Positions 1 through 7,250 of a DNA stretch of 15,212 nt are shown here, piece after piece (the first letter of the stretch is position 1; every line of letters starts with the position of its first letter). Made by a program: the position numbers and the translations under genes. The stretch comes from Deltaproteobacteria bacterium (GTDB taxonomy: Bacteria > Desulfobacterota > DSM-4660 > Desulfatiglandales > B25-G16): assembly GCA_019308645.1 (NCBI GenBank), contig JAFDHR010000029.1, forward strand, positions 1-15,212. Reading direction: 5' to 3'. The notes beneath the pieces were generated by a model. The model saw only the letters and a program-made list of their open reading frames with translations, had not been told where the DNA came from and ran no database searches.

Positions 1-303
1 GCCACCCTGCTAACGATGATGAAGGATGAGGAGCACGCAAAGGTGGTAATCCTTCGTCGTGAGTGCGAGCTGGTGAGGGGACGGAGGGACAAAGAGAAAC
101 CCTACAAGATGTATGTAGACCCTACAAGATGTATCGGCGAGGAGTGCGGGTGTGATAGACTCTGCACCCGGGTATTCAGCTGCCCTGGCCTGGTATGGGA
201 TAAGGATGCAAGTAAGGCAGTGATAGATGAGGCGGTTTGCACAGGCTGTGGGCTGTGTGCAGCGGTGTGTCCTCAAGGAGCAATCTTGAGGGAGGCGCTA
301 TGA
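1..303 (+). CDS. iorA: Indolepyruvate:ferredoxin oxidoreductase, alpha subunit (3' end only)
   Basis: This is the C-terminal end of a gene that begins before the window: the frame is open from base 1 and the ATG at 16 is internal. IorA is the TPP-dependent subunit that oxidatively decarboxylates aryl or other 2-oxo acids to acyl-CoA, passing electrons to ferredoxin. What is visible is its C-terminal ferredoxin-like part. A first cysteine group (CIGEECGCDRLC followed by FSCPGL) is of the longer, CGC-containing type, and a second group is a standard 4Fe-4S motif (CTGCGLCAAVCP) close to the C-terminus. The stop codon overlaps the iorB start (ATGA), so the two are translationally coupled. The TPP domain is not visible, so the identification rests on the Fe-S tail plus the iorB partner. 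A short direct repeat lies inside it (see 99-134). Confidence 0.85.
   Translation, partial: ATLLTMMKDEEHAKVVILRRECELVRGRRDKEKPYKMYVDPTRCIGEECGCDRLCTRVFSCPGLVWDKDASKAVIDEAVCTGCGLCAAVCPQGAILREAL
99..134 (+). repeat. 16-bp direct repeat inside iorA
   Basis: The 16 bases ACCCTACAAGATGTAT occur at 99-114 and again at 119-134, a 20-bp period. Because 20 is not a multiple of 3, the two copies are read in different frames (PYKMY, then DPTRCI), just before the first Fe-S cysteine. It may be a small tandem duplication that stayed in frame overall, or chance. Confidence 0.6.
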
Positions 304-917
304 GCGTGAAAGAGCTGAAAAAGGACCCGTTAAATGTGATCATCGCTGGCGTGGGGGGCCAGGGAAATGTGCTGATGTCGTTTCTTATCGGGAGTGCACT
401 GATACACGCCGGGTACGCCGTCACGGTCTTTGATAACTACGGGGCCTCGCAACGACTCGGGGCAGTGGCAAGCCATATAAAAATATCAAGGGAAAGTGTC
501 AACAGAAGCCCCCTGCTCCACGAAGGAGATGCCGATGTTATTGTGGGGATAGAGCCAATAGAGCTTTTGAGGAACCTGACTCGATTTGGTAACCCGGAGG
601 TCATCACCGTTGTGAATACGAGGCCGGTGTATCCCATAGGGGTAATCAGCGGAGAGGTGGATTACCCCGATCTTGACAAGGTGGTTGAAACAATACGGAG
701 GCTCTCGGCTCAATCGTGGATAGTGAATGCCACTGAGGAGGCAATGAAGTTAGGAAACACTATTTATACCAATGTCATTCTCCTGGGTGCCCTGCTTGGC
801 TCAAATTCCCTGCCATTGGATCAACAAACAATGGAGGAAGTGTTAAAGGTGGAGCTTCCCAAGGGATTTGATACGAACATAGTAGCATTGCAAATAGGAT
901 TAGATCTCGTGAGATAG
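300..917 (+). CDS. iorB: Indolepyruvate:ferredoxin oxidoreductase, beta subunit
   Basis: This is the small subunit of the IorAB 2-oxoacid:ferredoxin oxidoreductase, of the pyruvate ferredoxin/flavodoxin oxidoreductase gamma-domain type, about 205 residues and normal in length. The nucleotide-fold motif GVGGQG is at residues 17-22. The conserved loop after it reads YGASQRLGAVASH, where most family members have a (M/A)QRGG-like sequence, so this is a divergent member. I chose the ATG at 300 because it overlaps the iorA stop and has GAGGGAGG just upstream (288-295); the same frame is open further back to 237, but that part overlaps the Fe-S coding end of iorA. Cytoplasmic. With IorA it gives acyl-CoA, CO2 and reduced ferredoxin from 2-oxo acids made by transamination or deamination. 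The substrate range cannot be read from sequence; the neighbouring leucine dehydrogenase makes branched-chain 2-oxo acids possible as well as aryl ones. Confidence 0.88.
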   Translation: MSVKELKKDPLNVIIAGVGGQGNVLMSFLIGSALIHAGYAVTVFDNYGASQRLGAVASHIKISRESVNRSPLLHEGDADVIVGIEPIELLRNLTRFGNPEVITVVNTRPVYPIGVISGEVDYPDLDKVVETIRRLSAQSWIVNATEEAMKLGNTIYTNVILLGALLGSNSLPLDQQTMEEVLKVELPKGFDTNIVALQIGLDLVR

Positions 918-962
918 TAGCCACAACGCTCTGAGCTACATTGATAGAAGGGAGGAAAGACC

Positions 963-1241
963 ATGATCAATGTGAACGAGTACTTCGATGGCAGGATAAG
1001 GAGCTTAGGATTTGAGCTTAAAGGTATCCCATACACCACCGGCGTTATTTTACCTGGAGAATACGCCATTGATACAGAAAAAGAAGAGCACATCACCGTG
1101 ACTTTAGGCGGTTTCGAGATCCGTCCTCCAGGTTCAGATTGGAAGACGGTCAAGATTGGTGATACTGTTGTGATCCCGGCCAACGCCACTTTTGATTTAA
1201 AGATCAGCGAGACAGCATCGTACATTTGCATGTACAGATGA
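963..1241 (+). CDS. ppnP: Pyrimidine/purine nucleoside phosphorylase PpnP (YaiE/DUF1255 family)
   Basis: A 92-residue single-domain cupin. The pattern N-EYF-G--(R/K)S-GF near the start, GEY in the middle and a C-terminal SYICMYR match the E. coli YaiE/PpnP family (SYLCRYL at the same place), and the length is normal. Family members cleave several nucleosides with phosphate to free base plus ribose 1-phosphate. A strong Shine-Dalgarno (GGGAGG) lies before the ATG. It sits 45 bp after iorB and 51 bp before the DUF362 gene in the same direction, so it is probably co-transcribed with amino-acid oxidation genes. That is an unexpected partner for a nucleoside salvage enzyme, and the local role may differ from the E. 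coli one. Confidence 0.85.
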   Translation: MINVNEYFDGRIRSLGFELKGIPYTTGVILPGEYAIDTEKEEHITVTLGGFEIRPPGSDWKTVKIGDTVVIPANATFDLKISETASYICMYR

Positions 1242-1292
1242 ATCCAGGCGTAAAATTTCTTGGTATTGTTTGTTATATGAGGAGATTATAAA

Positions 1293-2507
1293 ATGAGCAA
1301 GGTCAAGGTATCTATTGTGAAAACAGGTCCGAAGCCTGAATATCCCGAAATTCAAGAGGCTGTACAAAAGGCACTCGACCTGATTGGGGATATCCGGGAT
1401 ATTATTAAGCCTGGGCATTTGGTTCTCATTAACCCGAGCTGGGTGGCGCCACCAGTCGAGAGGGAGGCTGGTTGTATTACCATCCCGGAGATCCCGCGTT
1501 CCCTTGCCGATATCGTAAAAGGGCTGGAAGCCCGTCCGGTGATAGCGGAATCCTCTGCCGTGGGAGTTGATACAGAGAAGGTTATCCAGGCCTCGGGATA
1601 CAGAGACCTTCGAGAAATGGGTTATGAGGTGGTCAATCTAAAGAAGACACCCCATGTGGATATTCCCGTCCCCAATGGCAAGGTGTTTAAGACCTTGCCA
1701 TTTTGGGAACTGGTACAGCAGGCAGATGTGATCATCAGTGTGCCCAAGCTTAAAACCCACGATCAAACGGAGATGACCTGTGCCATCAAGAACCTCAAGG
1801 GGCTTTTGACAGACAACGGAAAGAAGGCCAACCACCAAGAGGGGCTCTTTGAGGCGGTTATTGATCTGATGTCTGCTGTGAAACCACAGCTGGCCGTGGT
1901 AGATGCCATTATCTGCCAAGAGGGAGTGGGTCCAGTCTTTGGCAGACCTGTGGAGATGAATCTCATTGTGGCGGGCAAAGACCTTGTAGCTGTGGATTCC
2001 ACCTGTGCCCAACTCATTGGTTATAAGCCCAGTGAGACATTATTGACCGTAAATGCGGCGGCCCGAGGATTAGGAGTGATGGATCAAGATCAGATAGAGG
2101 TCACAGGAGAACCCCTGGACAGTGTAAAGCGTCGTTTTCTTCGTTCCATTGAGGATAATCCTGTAGAGGGTGTGGAAGATTTTCAACTGATACAGGGAGA
2201 AGCTACCTGTACAGGCTGTCGCAATACAGTCATGAGTGCTCTCATCGATATGCGAAACGCAGACCAGTTGATGTACCTGCCAGGTGTTACAGTGGTAACC
2301 GGTGGGGCTCCCCTGCCTGAAGGTGTTCCGCGGGAAAACATCGTGACTATAGGCAAGTGTACGCCCAAGGAGAGCCAGACTGAACGGCACGTGAAGGGCT
2401 GTCCGCCCAATAATGCGCTTGTTGTGGATGCAATAATCGGTGGAAGGGCTGAAGTAAAACGGATGTATGCCGAAGAGGGCCTGGAAAAGACAGACGGCTT
2501 AAATTAG
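1293..2507 (+). CDS. DUF362 domain-containing protein with C-terminal cysteine motif
   Basis: A 404-residue soluble protein. The DUF362 core is recognisable from the segment ISVPKLKTHDQTEMTCAIKN followed by LKG, and from VVDAI further on. DUF362 proteins are often found with ferredoxins and Fe-S enzymes, but their biochemical role is unsettled. After the core, the C-terminal 100 residues carry four cysteines in a patterned arrangement: C306-x2-C309, C356 (GKCTPK) and C370 (KGCPPNN). This spacing suggests a metal or Fe-S site (inference). There are no signal peptide or membrane segments. The ATG has GAGGAG upstream. It lies between ppnP and the leucine dehydrogenase gene, 21 bp from the latter, so it is probably in the same operon. 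A role in electron transfer linked to the ferredoxin-reducing IorAB is possible but not shown. Confidence 0.8.
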   Translation: MSKVKVSIVKTGPKPEYPEIQEAVQKALDLIGDIRDIIKPGHLVLINPSWVAPPVEREAGCITIPEIPRSLADIVKGLEARPVIAESSAVGVDTEKVIQASGYRDLREMGYEVVNLKKTPHVDIPVPNGKVFKTLPFWELVQQADVIISVPKLKTHDQTEMTCAIKNLKGLLTDNGKKANHQEGLFEAVIDLMSAVKPQLAVVDAIICQEGVGPVFGRPVEMNLIVAGKDLVAVDSTCAQLIGYKPSETLLTVNAAARGLGVMDQDQIEVTGEPLDSVKRRFLRSIEDNPVEGVEDFQLIQGEATCTGCRNTVMSALIDMRNADQLMYLPGVTVVTGGAPLPEGVPRENIVTIGKCTPKESQTERHVKGCPPNNALVVDAIIGGRAEVKRMYAEEGLEKTDGLN

Positions 2508-2528
2508 TTTAAAAGGAGGGAGATAGTT

Positions 2529-3614
2529 ATGGAGGCAATTTTCACTTACATGGGAAAATACGATTACGAGAACCTATTGCTTTGTCAGGACAAGGCTCTT
2601 GATTTCAAGGCCATTATTGCTATCCACGATACCACCCTCGGGCCTGCCACTGGTGGCTGCCGAATGTGGCAGTATGAAAGCGAGATGGATGCCATAGAAG
2701 ATGCCCTGAGATTAGGCAGGGGAATGACCTATAAATACGCTGCCGCAGGGGTCAACCTGGGAGGCGGCAAGGCGGTGATCATCGGTGACCCAAAACGCAA
2801 GGACCGTGAACCCGTGTTTCGTGCATTGGGGAAGTTCATTAATCGACTGGGGGGCAAATACATTACAGGTGAGGATGTGGGTACCACCTTGCGAGACATG
2901 GAGTACATTCGCATGGAGACCGAACACGTGGTTACCCTTCCCACCTACTTGGGGGGTGCTGGCGACATTGCTCCCATGACGGCTTTAGGTACGATTCGCT
3001 CCATGCAGGCCTGTTGTAATCGCGTATACAGCTCTGATAGCTTGGTTGGTAAAAGAATAGCCGTCCAAGGTCTGGGGGCTGTGGGGCACAACATAGTAGC
3101 GCAGCTTCACGAGCTTGGAGCAAAAATGATTGTGGCCGATATCGACCCACATAAAGTCGATGTAATGGTTGAGAAGTATGGTGTGGGTAATGTGGATCCC
3201 GAGTCTATTTACGACGTGAAATGCGATGTATTTTGCCCGTGTGCCTTGGGCGCCATCATCAACGATGGCACTCTGGATCGATTGAGATGCACAATTATTT
3301 GCGGCAGCGCGAACAATCAACTTAAGGAGGAACGCCACGGCGATCTGTTGGAGAAAAAGGAATTGATTTATGCACCTGATTATATTACCAATGCCGGAGG
3401 AACCATCTACGACACTGACAGGCTTGAGGTCGGAAATGTGAGCCATGAACGAGGTAAGGAAAAGGTGATTCGTGTCTATGACAATATGATGAGGGTTTTC
3501 GAAATTGCCGACCGAGATAAAATCCCGACGTATTTAGCAGCTGATCGAATGGCTGAGGAAAGAATTGAACAAATCGCTGAAGTCAAAAAGTATGTAGACG
3601 ACTTAAAACCATAA
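2529..3614 (+). CDS. bcd: Leucine dehydrogenase (Glu/Leu/Phe/Val dehydrogenase family)
   Basis: A 361-residue NAD-linked amino acid dehydrogenase, the usual length for leucine dehydrogenases. It converts L-leucine, valine or isoleucine plus NAD+ to the branched 2-oxo acid, ammonia and NADH, reversibly. The N-terminal catalytic domain begins with KYDYENLLLCQDK and contains HDTTLGPATGG. The two lysines expected in the active site are K69 (GMTYK) and K81 (LGGGK). The Rossmann motif GLGAVG is at 181-186, with an acidic residue (D204) at the end of the second strand, which favours NAD+ over NADP+. The ATG follows AAGGAGGG at a good distance. Upstream genes are the IorAB oxidoreductase and downstream is a branched-chain amino acid transporter, which supports a catabolic role in leucine/isoleucine/valine oxidation. 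A phenylalanine or valine dehydrogenase is the main alternative, as the families are close. Confidence 0.88.
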   Translation: MEAIFTYMGKYDYENLLLCQDKALDFKAIIAIHDTTLGPATGGCRMWQYESEMDAIEDALRLGRGMTYKYAAAGVNLGGGKAVIIGDPKRKDREPVFRALGKFINRLGGKYITGEDVGTTLRDMEYIRMETEHVVTLPTYLGGAGDIAPMTALGTIRSMQACCNRVYSSDSLVGKRIAVQGLGAVGHNIVAQLHELGAKMIVADIDPHKVDVMVEKYGVGNVDPESIYDVKCDVFCPCALGAIINDGTLDRLRCTIICGSANNQLKEERHGDLLEKKELIYAPDYITNAGGTIYDTDRLEVGNVSHERGKEKVIRVYDNMMRVFEIADRDKIPTYLAADRMAEERIEQIAEVKKYVDDLKP

Positions 3615-3677
3615 TTCTTTGAGCTTCCTACAAAATGGTGAACATACTTTAAAAGTTATTAAATAGAGAAAACCTTT

Positions 3678-4598
3678 ATGACTTTTATTCAGATTGTTAT
3701 CAATAGTATTGTCAGAGCTTCGGAGCTTACCCTTTTAAGCCTGGGGCTGACCATGGTTTATGACATATTAAAATTTGCGAATTTTGCCCATACAGAATTT
3801 GCCGTTGTTGGGGTTTATTTGGCCCTTTTCTTGAATGTCGCCTTAGGATTACCTATTATACCAGCTGCGATTATGGCCTCCGTTGCAACCGGAGCCTTTT
3901 CGATTATAATTGATAGAGCAATATTTAAGAAGATGAGAAACGCGAGCGGTATCATTATCATGGTGACTTCGCTGGGTTTAGCTATTGCTTTAAGGAACAC
4001 GATAAGGGCTATTTGGGGAGCTGATGCCCAAAATTATTCAGTAGCCTTGCAAAAACCGATCATTACTGAATACTTTCGAACTACCCCCCTCCAGATCTGG
4101 ATTATCCTTGTTGGATTGGCCGCCATGTTTGCCCTTCATTTATTGCTTCATTATACCAAATTAGGGAAGGCCATGCGTGCCTCCTCTGACAATCCTGAAT
4201 TAGCTGAGGCAAGCGGAATTGCCACTGAGAAAATCATCACTTGGGTTTGGTTTATAGCCGTTACCTTTGCCTCTTTAGGTGGTATCTTGATAGGCATTGA
4301 AACCTACATCCTTCCTTACATGGGTTTTGCTATCATTGTTCCAGTGTTTTGCGCGACTATAATGGGGGGTATAGGCAATCCCTATGGAGCGATGCTGGGG
4401 GCTCTGGTACTTGGTTTTGCTGAAAACTTTGGCCTGTATATCAATTTTGGGAAGATAGTAAACTTAGGGGGAATTCTAAATTTCTCTAAGGATTTATTTA
4501 TTCCCACCGGTTACAAGCCGGCTATCAGCTTTATCATACTTATTTTGGTTTTGCTCATAAGACCTAGCGGGATTTTGGGAAAGAAGAAGGAGGGCTGA
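3678..4598 (+). CDS. livH: Branched-chain amino acid ABC transporter permease LivH
   Basis: First inner-membrane permease of the LIV-type transporter: 306 residues with about eight hydrophobic segments throughout. The family signature region ASSDNPELAEASGI, in the cytoplasmic loop that touches the ATPase, is clear, as is the late GGIGNPYGAMLGALVLGFAEN motif. Only a weak purine stretch (AGAGAAAA) precedes the ATG, so translation may be poor or coupled to an unusual signal. It starts 63 bp after the leucine dehydrogenase gene, so co-transcription is possible but a separate promoter cannot be excluded. The 3' end overlaps livM by one base (TGATG). Confidence 0.95.
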   Translation: MTFIQIVINSIVRASELTLLSLGLTMVYDILKFANFAHTEFAVVGVYLALFLNVALGLPIIPAAIMASVATGAFSIIIDRAIFKKMRNASGIIIMVTSLGLAIALRNTIRAIWGADAQNYSVALQKPIITEYFRTTPLQIWIILVGLAAMFALHLLLHYTKLGKAMRASSDNPELAEASGIATEKIITWVWFIAVTFASLGGILIGIETYILPYMGFAIIVPVFCATIMGGIGNPYGAMLGALVLGFAENFGLYINFGKIVNLGGILNFSKDLFIPTGYKPAISFIILILVLLIRPSGILGKKKEG

Positions 4599-5512
4599 TG
4601 GGTTTTGTCAACTTTTTAGTTTATTTAGCCATCATGATGGGAATCTATGGCATCTTGAGCCTGAGCCTAAATCTGCAGTATGGCTTTACTGGATTGGCTA
4701 ATTTTGGACAGGTCGCCTTTTTTTGTCTGGGGGCATACATATCGACCATAGTTGTATTAGTATTTAAGCTGCCATTTATTTTCGGTCTTTTGGGGGCAAT
4801 GGTTGTTGCTGGTGTTTTCGGGTATATCATATCCATACCTACAGCTAACCTCAGAGAAGATTACTTGGCTATTGCCACACTTGCGGCTGCAGAGGTCGTT
4901 CGAATCTTTTTTTTGAATGAAGATTGGGTTGTGGGTGGAGGACCTTACCAGGGGGGTTCTTTTGGCATTGGAGGTATTCCGCAACCCCTTCGATCACTCT
5001 TTTCAGCCTCTACATACCCCTTCTTTTATTTAGCCATTGTTTTGGTTTGCCTGTTTGCGACCTATATCGTTATCAATGCCATTACCCGAGCGCCCTTCGG
5101 AAGGGTCATAAAGAGCATAAGAACGGAGGATAATCTTCCGCAGGTATTGGGCAAGAATGTAAAAAGATTTCGCATGAAGGTGATGGCTATAGGAGGTAGT
5201 TTTGGCGGAATGGCCGGTTGCCTATGGGCTCATTACCATGGTTTTATAAGCCCGAATCAATTCTTACCTTTGGAGACATTTATTATTTGGGCCATGGTTA
5301 TTGTAGGCGGAAAGGCCAATAATAAAGGGGCAATTTTAGGGGCAGTTATAATATTGCTATTCTACAATTCAACCCGGTTCCTTAAAGATTACCTTCCTAT
5401 CGAAGAGGTCACCTTAGCCAGCCTCAGAATGGTGGCAATAGGGTTACTTATTGTAGTAGCTATGCTTTTCATGAAGGAAGGATTGATTAAGGAGAAAAAG
5501 ACGATTTATTAA
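4598..5512 (+). CDS. livM: Branched-chain amino acid ABC transporter permease LivM
   Basis: Second permease of the LIV transporter: 304 residues and strongly hydrophobic, with the family's N-terminal SLNLQYGFTGLANFGQVAFF motif and the ATPase-contact loop RAPFGRVIKSIRTEDNLPQVLGKN. GGSFGGMAG and VGGKANNKGAILGA follow in the expected places. The start overlaps the livH stop and is preceded by AAGGAGGG inside livH, so the pair is translationally coupled. The stop codon TAA at 5510-5512 runs into the left arm of a long palindrome. Confidence 0.95.
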   Translation: MGFVNFLVYLAIMMGIYGILSLSLNLQYGFTGLANFGQVAFFCLGAYISTIVVLVFKLPFIFGLLGAMVVAGVFGYIISIPTANLREDYLAIATLAAAEVVRIFFLNEDWVVGGGPYQGGSFGIGGIPQPLRSLFSASTYPFFYLAIVLVCLFATYIVINAITRAPFGRVIKSIRTEDNLPQVLGKNVKRFRMKVMAIGGSFGGMAGCLWAHYHGFISPNQFLPLETFIIWAMVIVGGKANNKGAILGAVIILLFYNSTRFLKDYLPIEEVTLASLRMVAIGLLIVVAMLFMKEGLIKEKKTIY

Positions 5513-5585
5513 TTTAAAATTTAAAATTATCAATTAGCAATGTAGGGGAAAGCATTTGTTAATTGATCATTTTATATTTTAAATT
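5511..5585. repeat. 30-bp near-perfect palindrome filling the livM-livG gap
   Basis: The left arm (5511-5540) and right arm (5556-5585) are inverted repeats matching at 27 of 30 positions, around a 15-base loop (5541-5555) that contains TGTAGGGGAAA. The arms are very A+T-rich, with TTTAAAATTT-type runs and a CAATTAG/TTAATTG inner part. The left arm starts on the livM stop codon and the right arm ends six bases before the livG ATG. It has the look of a miniature mobile element (MITE) or a structured RNA; no target-site duplication was identified. Confidence 0.85.
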
Positions 5586-5591
5586 GTTATC

Positions 5592-6377
5592 ATGCTTAAG
5601 GTAGAAAATATATATAAAAGCTTTGGGGGTATCCTAGCCCTTAATGGCGTAAGCTTTAATGTAGAATCCAACACTATTACAGGGCTTATTGGTCCAAATG
5701 GATCGGGCAAAAGTACCCTCTTTAATGTGATATCTGGTTTTTATACAAAAGATAGAGGCGAGATCTATTTTGAGGGGAAAAGCATTGAGGGTACTGAACC
5801 ATATAGGATAGCTATGCTGGGAGTTGGTAGGACCTTCCAGATCAGCGAAGTGCCTGAAAAGATGACAGTATTGGAGAACCTTCTTCTGGCTCCCAAGAGA
5901 CAGACCGGAGAAGGGATATTCAATGTTTTTCTGCATCCCTTGAAAATAAAGGGAGAGGATGAGAAATATCTTAAGAAGGCCAATGAGATACTTGAACTTA
6001 TCCAGCTTTATAACTTAAGAAACGAATATGCGGGGAATCTTTCTGGTGGCCAAAGAAAACTCCTGTCCCTGGGGAGGATATTGATGTCAGAGCCCACACT
6101 TCTCTTGCTGGACGAGCCGACAGCCGGTGTTAACCCCACCCTCATTAAAGACCTTATCATTGCCATAAGAAATCTAAGGGATGAAAAGGGCGAAACCATC
6201 TTATTGGTAGAACATAATATGAAGGTTATCAGCGAGATTTGCGATAGGGTCATTGTATTGGATTTTGGTAAAAAGATTGCAGAAGGAACGCCGGAAGAGA
6301 TCCAAAAGAACGAGAAGGTTTTGGAGGCATACCTTTCTGGAAGTTCGAAACGAGGATTTTTACATGAATATTCTTGA
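5592..6377 (+). CDS. livG: Branched-chain amino acid ABC transporter ATP-binding protein LivG
   Basis: A 261-residue ABC ATPase, one of the two that power LivHM in the cytoplasm. Walker A is GPNGSGKST at 34-42, the Q-loop glutamine is Q83 (GRTFQ), the signature LSGGQ is at 150-154 and Walker B ends LLLLDEP at 170-176. The long segment between Q-loop and signature (residues 95-140) is typical of LivG as against LivF. I find no Shine-Dalgarno before this ATG: the 79-base gap is almost entirely the palindrome at 5511-5585. The start itself is sound because the MLKVENIYKSFGG N-terminus fits the family. Its last 14 bases overlap livF. Confidence 0.95.
   Translation: MLKVENIYKSFGGILALNGVSFNVESNTITGLIGPNGSGKSTLFNVISGFYTKDRGEIYFEGKSIEGTEPYRIAMLGVGRTFQISEVPEKMTVLENLLLAPKRQTGEGIFNVFLHPLKIKGEDEKYLKKANEILELIQLYNLRNEYAGNLSGGQRKLLSLGRILMSEPTLLLLDEPTAGVNPTLIKDLIIAIRNLRDEKGETILLVEHNMKVISEICDRVIVLDFGKKIAEGTPEEIQKNEKVLEAYLSGSSKRGFLHEYS
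6352..6356 (+). promoter_or_regulatory. Ribosome binding site fixing the livF start
   Basis: GAGGA lies seven bases before the ATG at 6364, inside the 3' end of livG. It supports this start over the in-frame ATG at 6253, which would add 37 charged residues (QKERRKRSKRTRR) that ABC ATPases lack. Confidence 0.6.
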
Positions 6378-7074
6378 GGTCTCCAATATAATGGCAGGGT
6401 ATGGAAAATCAGAGATCTTACACGGAGTCTCTATCAATATAAAAGAAAATGAGATAGTGACTATTATCGGCCCAAACGGGGCCGGAAAATCTACATTGCT
6501 CAAGGCAATTATGGGCTATATAGCTATTTTTAGTGGAGATATTTTCTGGAAGGGGAATAACATTACTGATCTTAAGCCCCATGAGAAGATCAATAACGGT
6601 TTTGCCTATGTTCCTCAACTTGGGAATGTATTTCCCTCACTGAGCGTTATGGAAAACTTAGAGATGGGTGGATTTACCCTTGACAAAAGATTGATCAAAG
6701 AGAGAATGGATAAGGCCTTTCACCTCTTTCCTATTCTATCCGAAAGGTTAAGACAAAAGGCCGGTACTCTAAGTGGTGGCCAGAGGCAAATGCTCGGCAT
6801 GGCCAGGGCCTTAATGACAGACCCGGAATTACTTATGTTAGATGAGCCTTCAGCAGGACTCTCTCCAAAGGTGTCAGAGGAGTTATTCTCAACTATTGCT
6901 GATATACATAATAAAATAGATAGTGCTATTATTATGATAGAACAGGATGCGTATCAATCATTGAGTATCTCTGATAGGGGTTATGTTCTGGTGATGGGGC
7001 AGAATGAGTTCGAGGATAGAGCGGAAAAGATACTATCGAATGAGAAAATTCGAGAAGCTTATTTAGGAGGGTAA
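6364..7074 (+). CDS. livF: Branched-chain amino acid ABC transporter ATP-binding protein LivF
   Basis: Second ATPase of the LIV transporter, 236 residues from the chosen ATG. Walker A is GPNGAGKST at 36-44. The signature LSGGQRQML and Walker B LLMLDEPSAGLSP follow, with the LivF-type YVPQLGNVFPSLSV Q-loop region between them. It overlaps livG by 14 bases and has GAGGA upstream within livG. The protein begins NILEVSNIMAGYG, as expected for the family. Confidence 0.94.
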   Translation: MNILEVSNIMAGYGKSEILHGVSINIKENEIVTIIGPNGAGKSTLLKAIMGYIAIFSGDIFWKGNNITDLKPHEKINNGFAYVPQLGNVFPSLSVMENLEMGGFTLDKRLIKERMDKAFHLFPILSERLRQKAGTLSGGQRQMLGMARALMTDPELLMLDEPSAGLSPKVSEELFSTIADIHNKIDSAIIMIEQDAYQSLSISDRGYVLVMGQNEFEDRAEKILSNEKIREAYLGG

Positions 7075-7081
7075 AGATTTA

Positions 7082-7250
7082 GGGGCTTCGCCCCAATTGG
7101 AGTATTGGAATGATGGAGTATTGGATTGATGGGTAAACTTGTACTCCTTCAGTTTGATTCGGACAAGTTCACAAAGTGACGGAGAGGAATAAGAAAATAG
7201 TCTTTTCCGCTTCCTACCCACTACTCCAGTACTCCAACACTCCATGTGGG
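7082..7250. repeat. Composite inverted-repeat element between livF and livK
   Basis: This fills the first half of the 330-base gap between livF and livK. It opens with a small GC hairpin (GGGGC-TTC-GCCCC, 7082-7094). Next is a 16-bp tandem repeat (7098-7113 and 7114-7129, one mismatch, TGGAGTATTGGA core) ending in TGGGTA at 7130-7135. The far side (7215-7250) is an imperfect inverted copy: TACCCA at 7215-7220 and then three ACTCC units about 8 bp apart. In the centre AACTTGT (7136-7142) pairs with ACAAGTT (7163-7169). It looks like a MITE-like or structured intergenic repeat and encodes no protein. Confidence 0.7.

Noticed and set aside
237..299. Extended N-terminus for iorB from the ATG at 237
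   Set aside because: It overlaps the Fe-S motif coding end of iorA; the ATG at 300 overlaps the iorA stop and has a good ribosome binding site.
3615..3677. Promoter for livH (TTGAGC ... ATACTT)
   Set aside because: The hexamers match poorly and the spacing is about 19 bases; too weak to list.
6253..6363. Extended N-terminus for livF from the ATG at 6253
   Set aside because: It would overlap livG by 125 bases and add a highly charged tail foreign to the family; the ATG at 6364 has a Shine-Dalgarno and gives the usual N-terminus.
7063..7245. 60-residue open frame on the - strand between livF and livK
   Set aside because: It lies almost wholly inside the repeat element and reads as low-complexity translation of the tandem repeats; no domain and no ribosome binding site.
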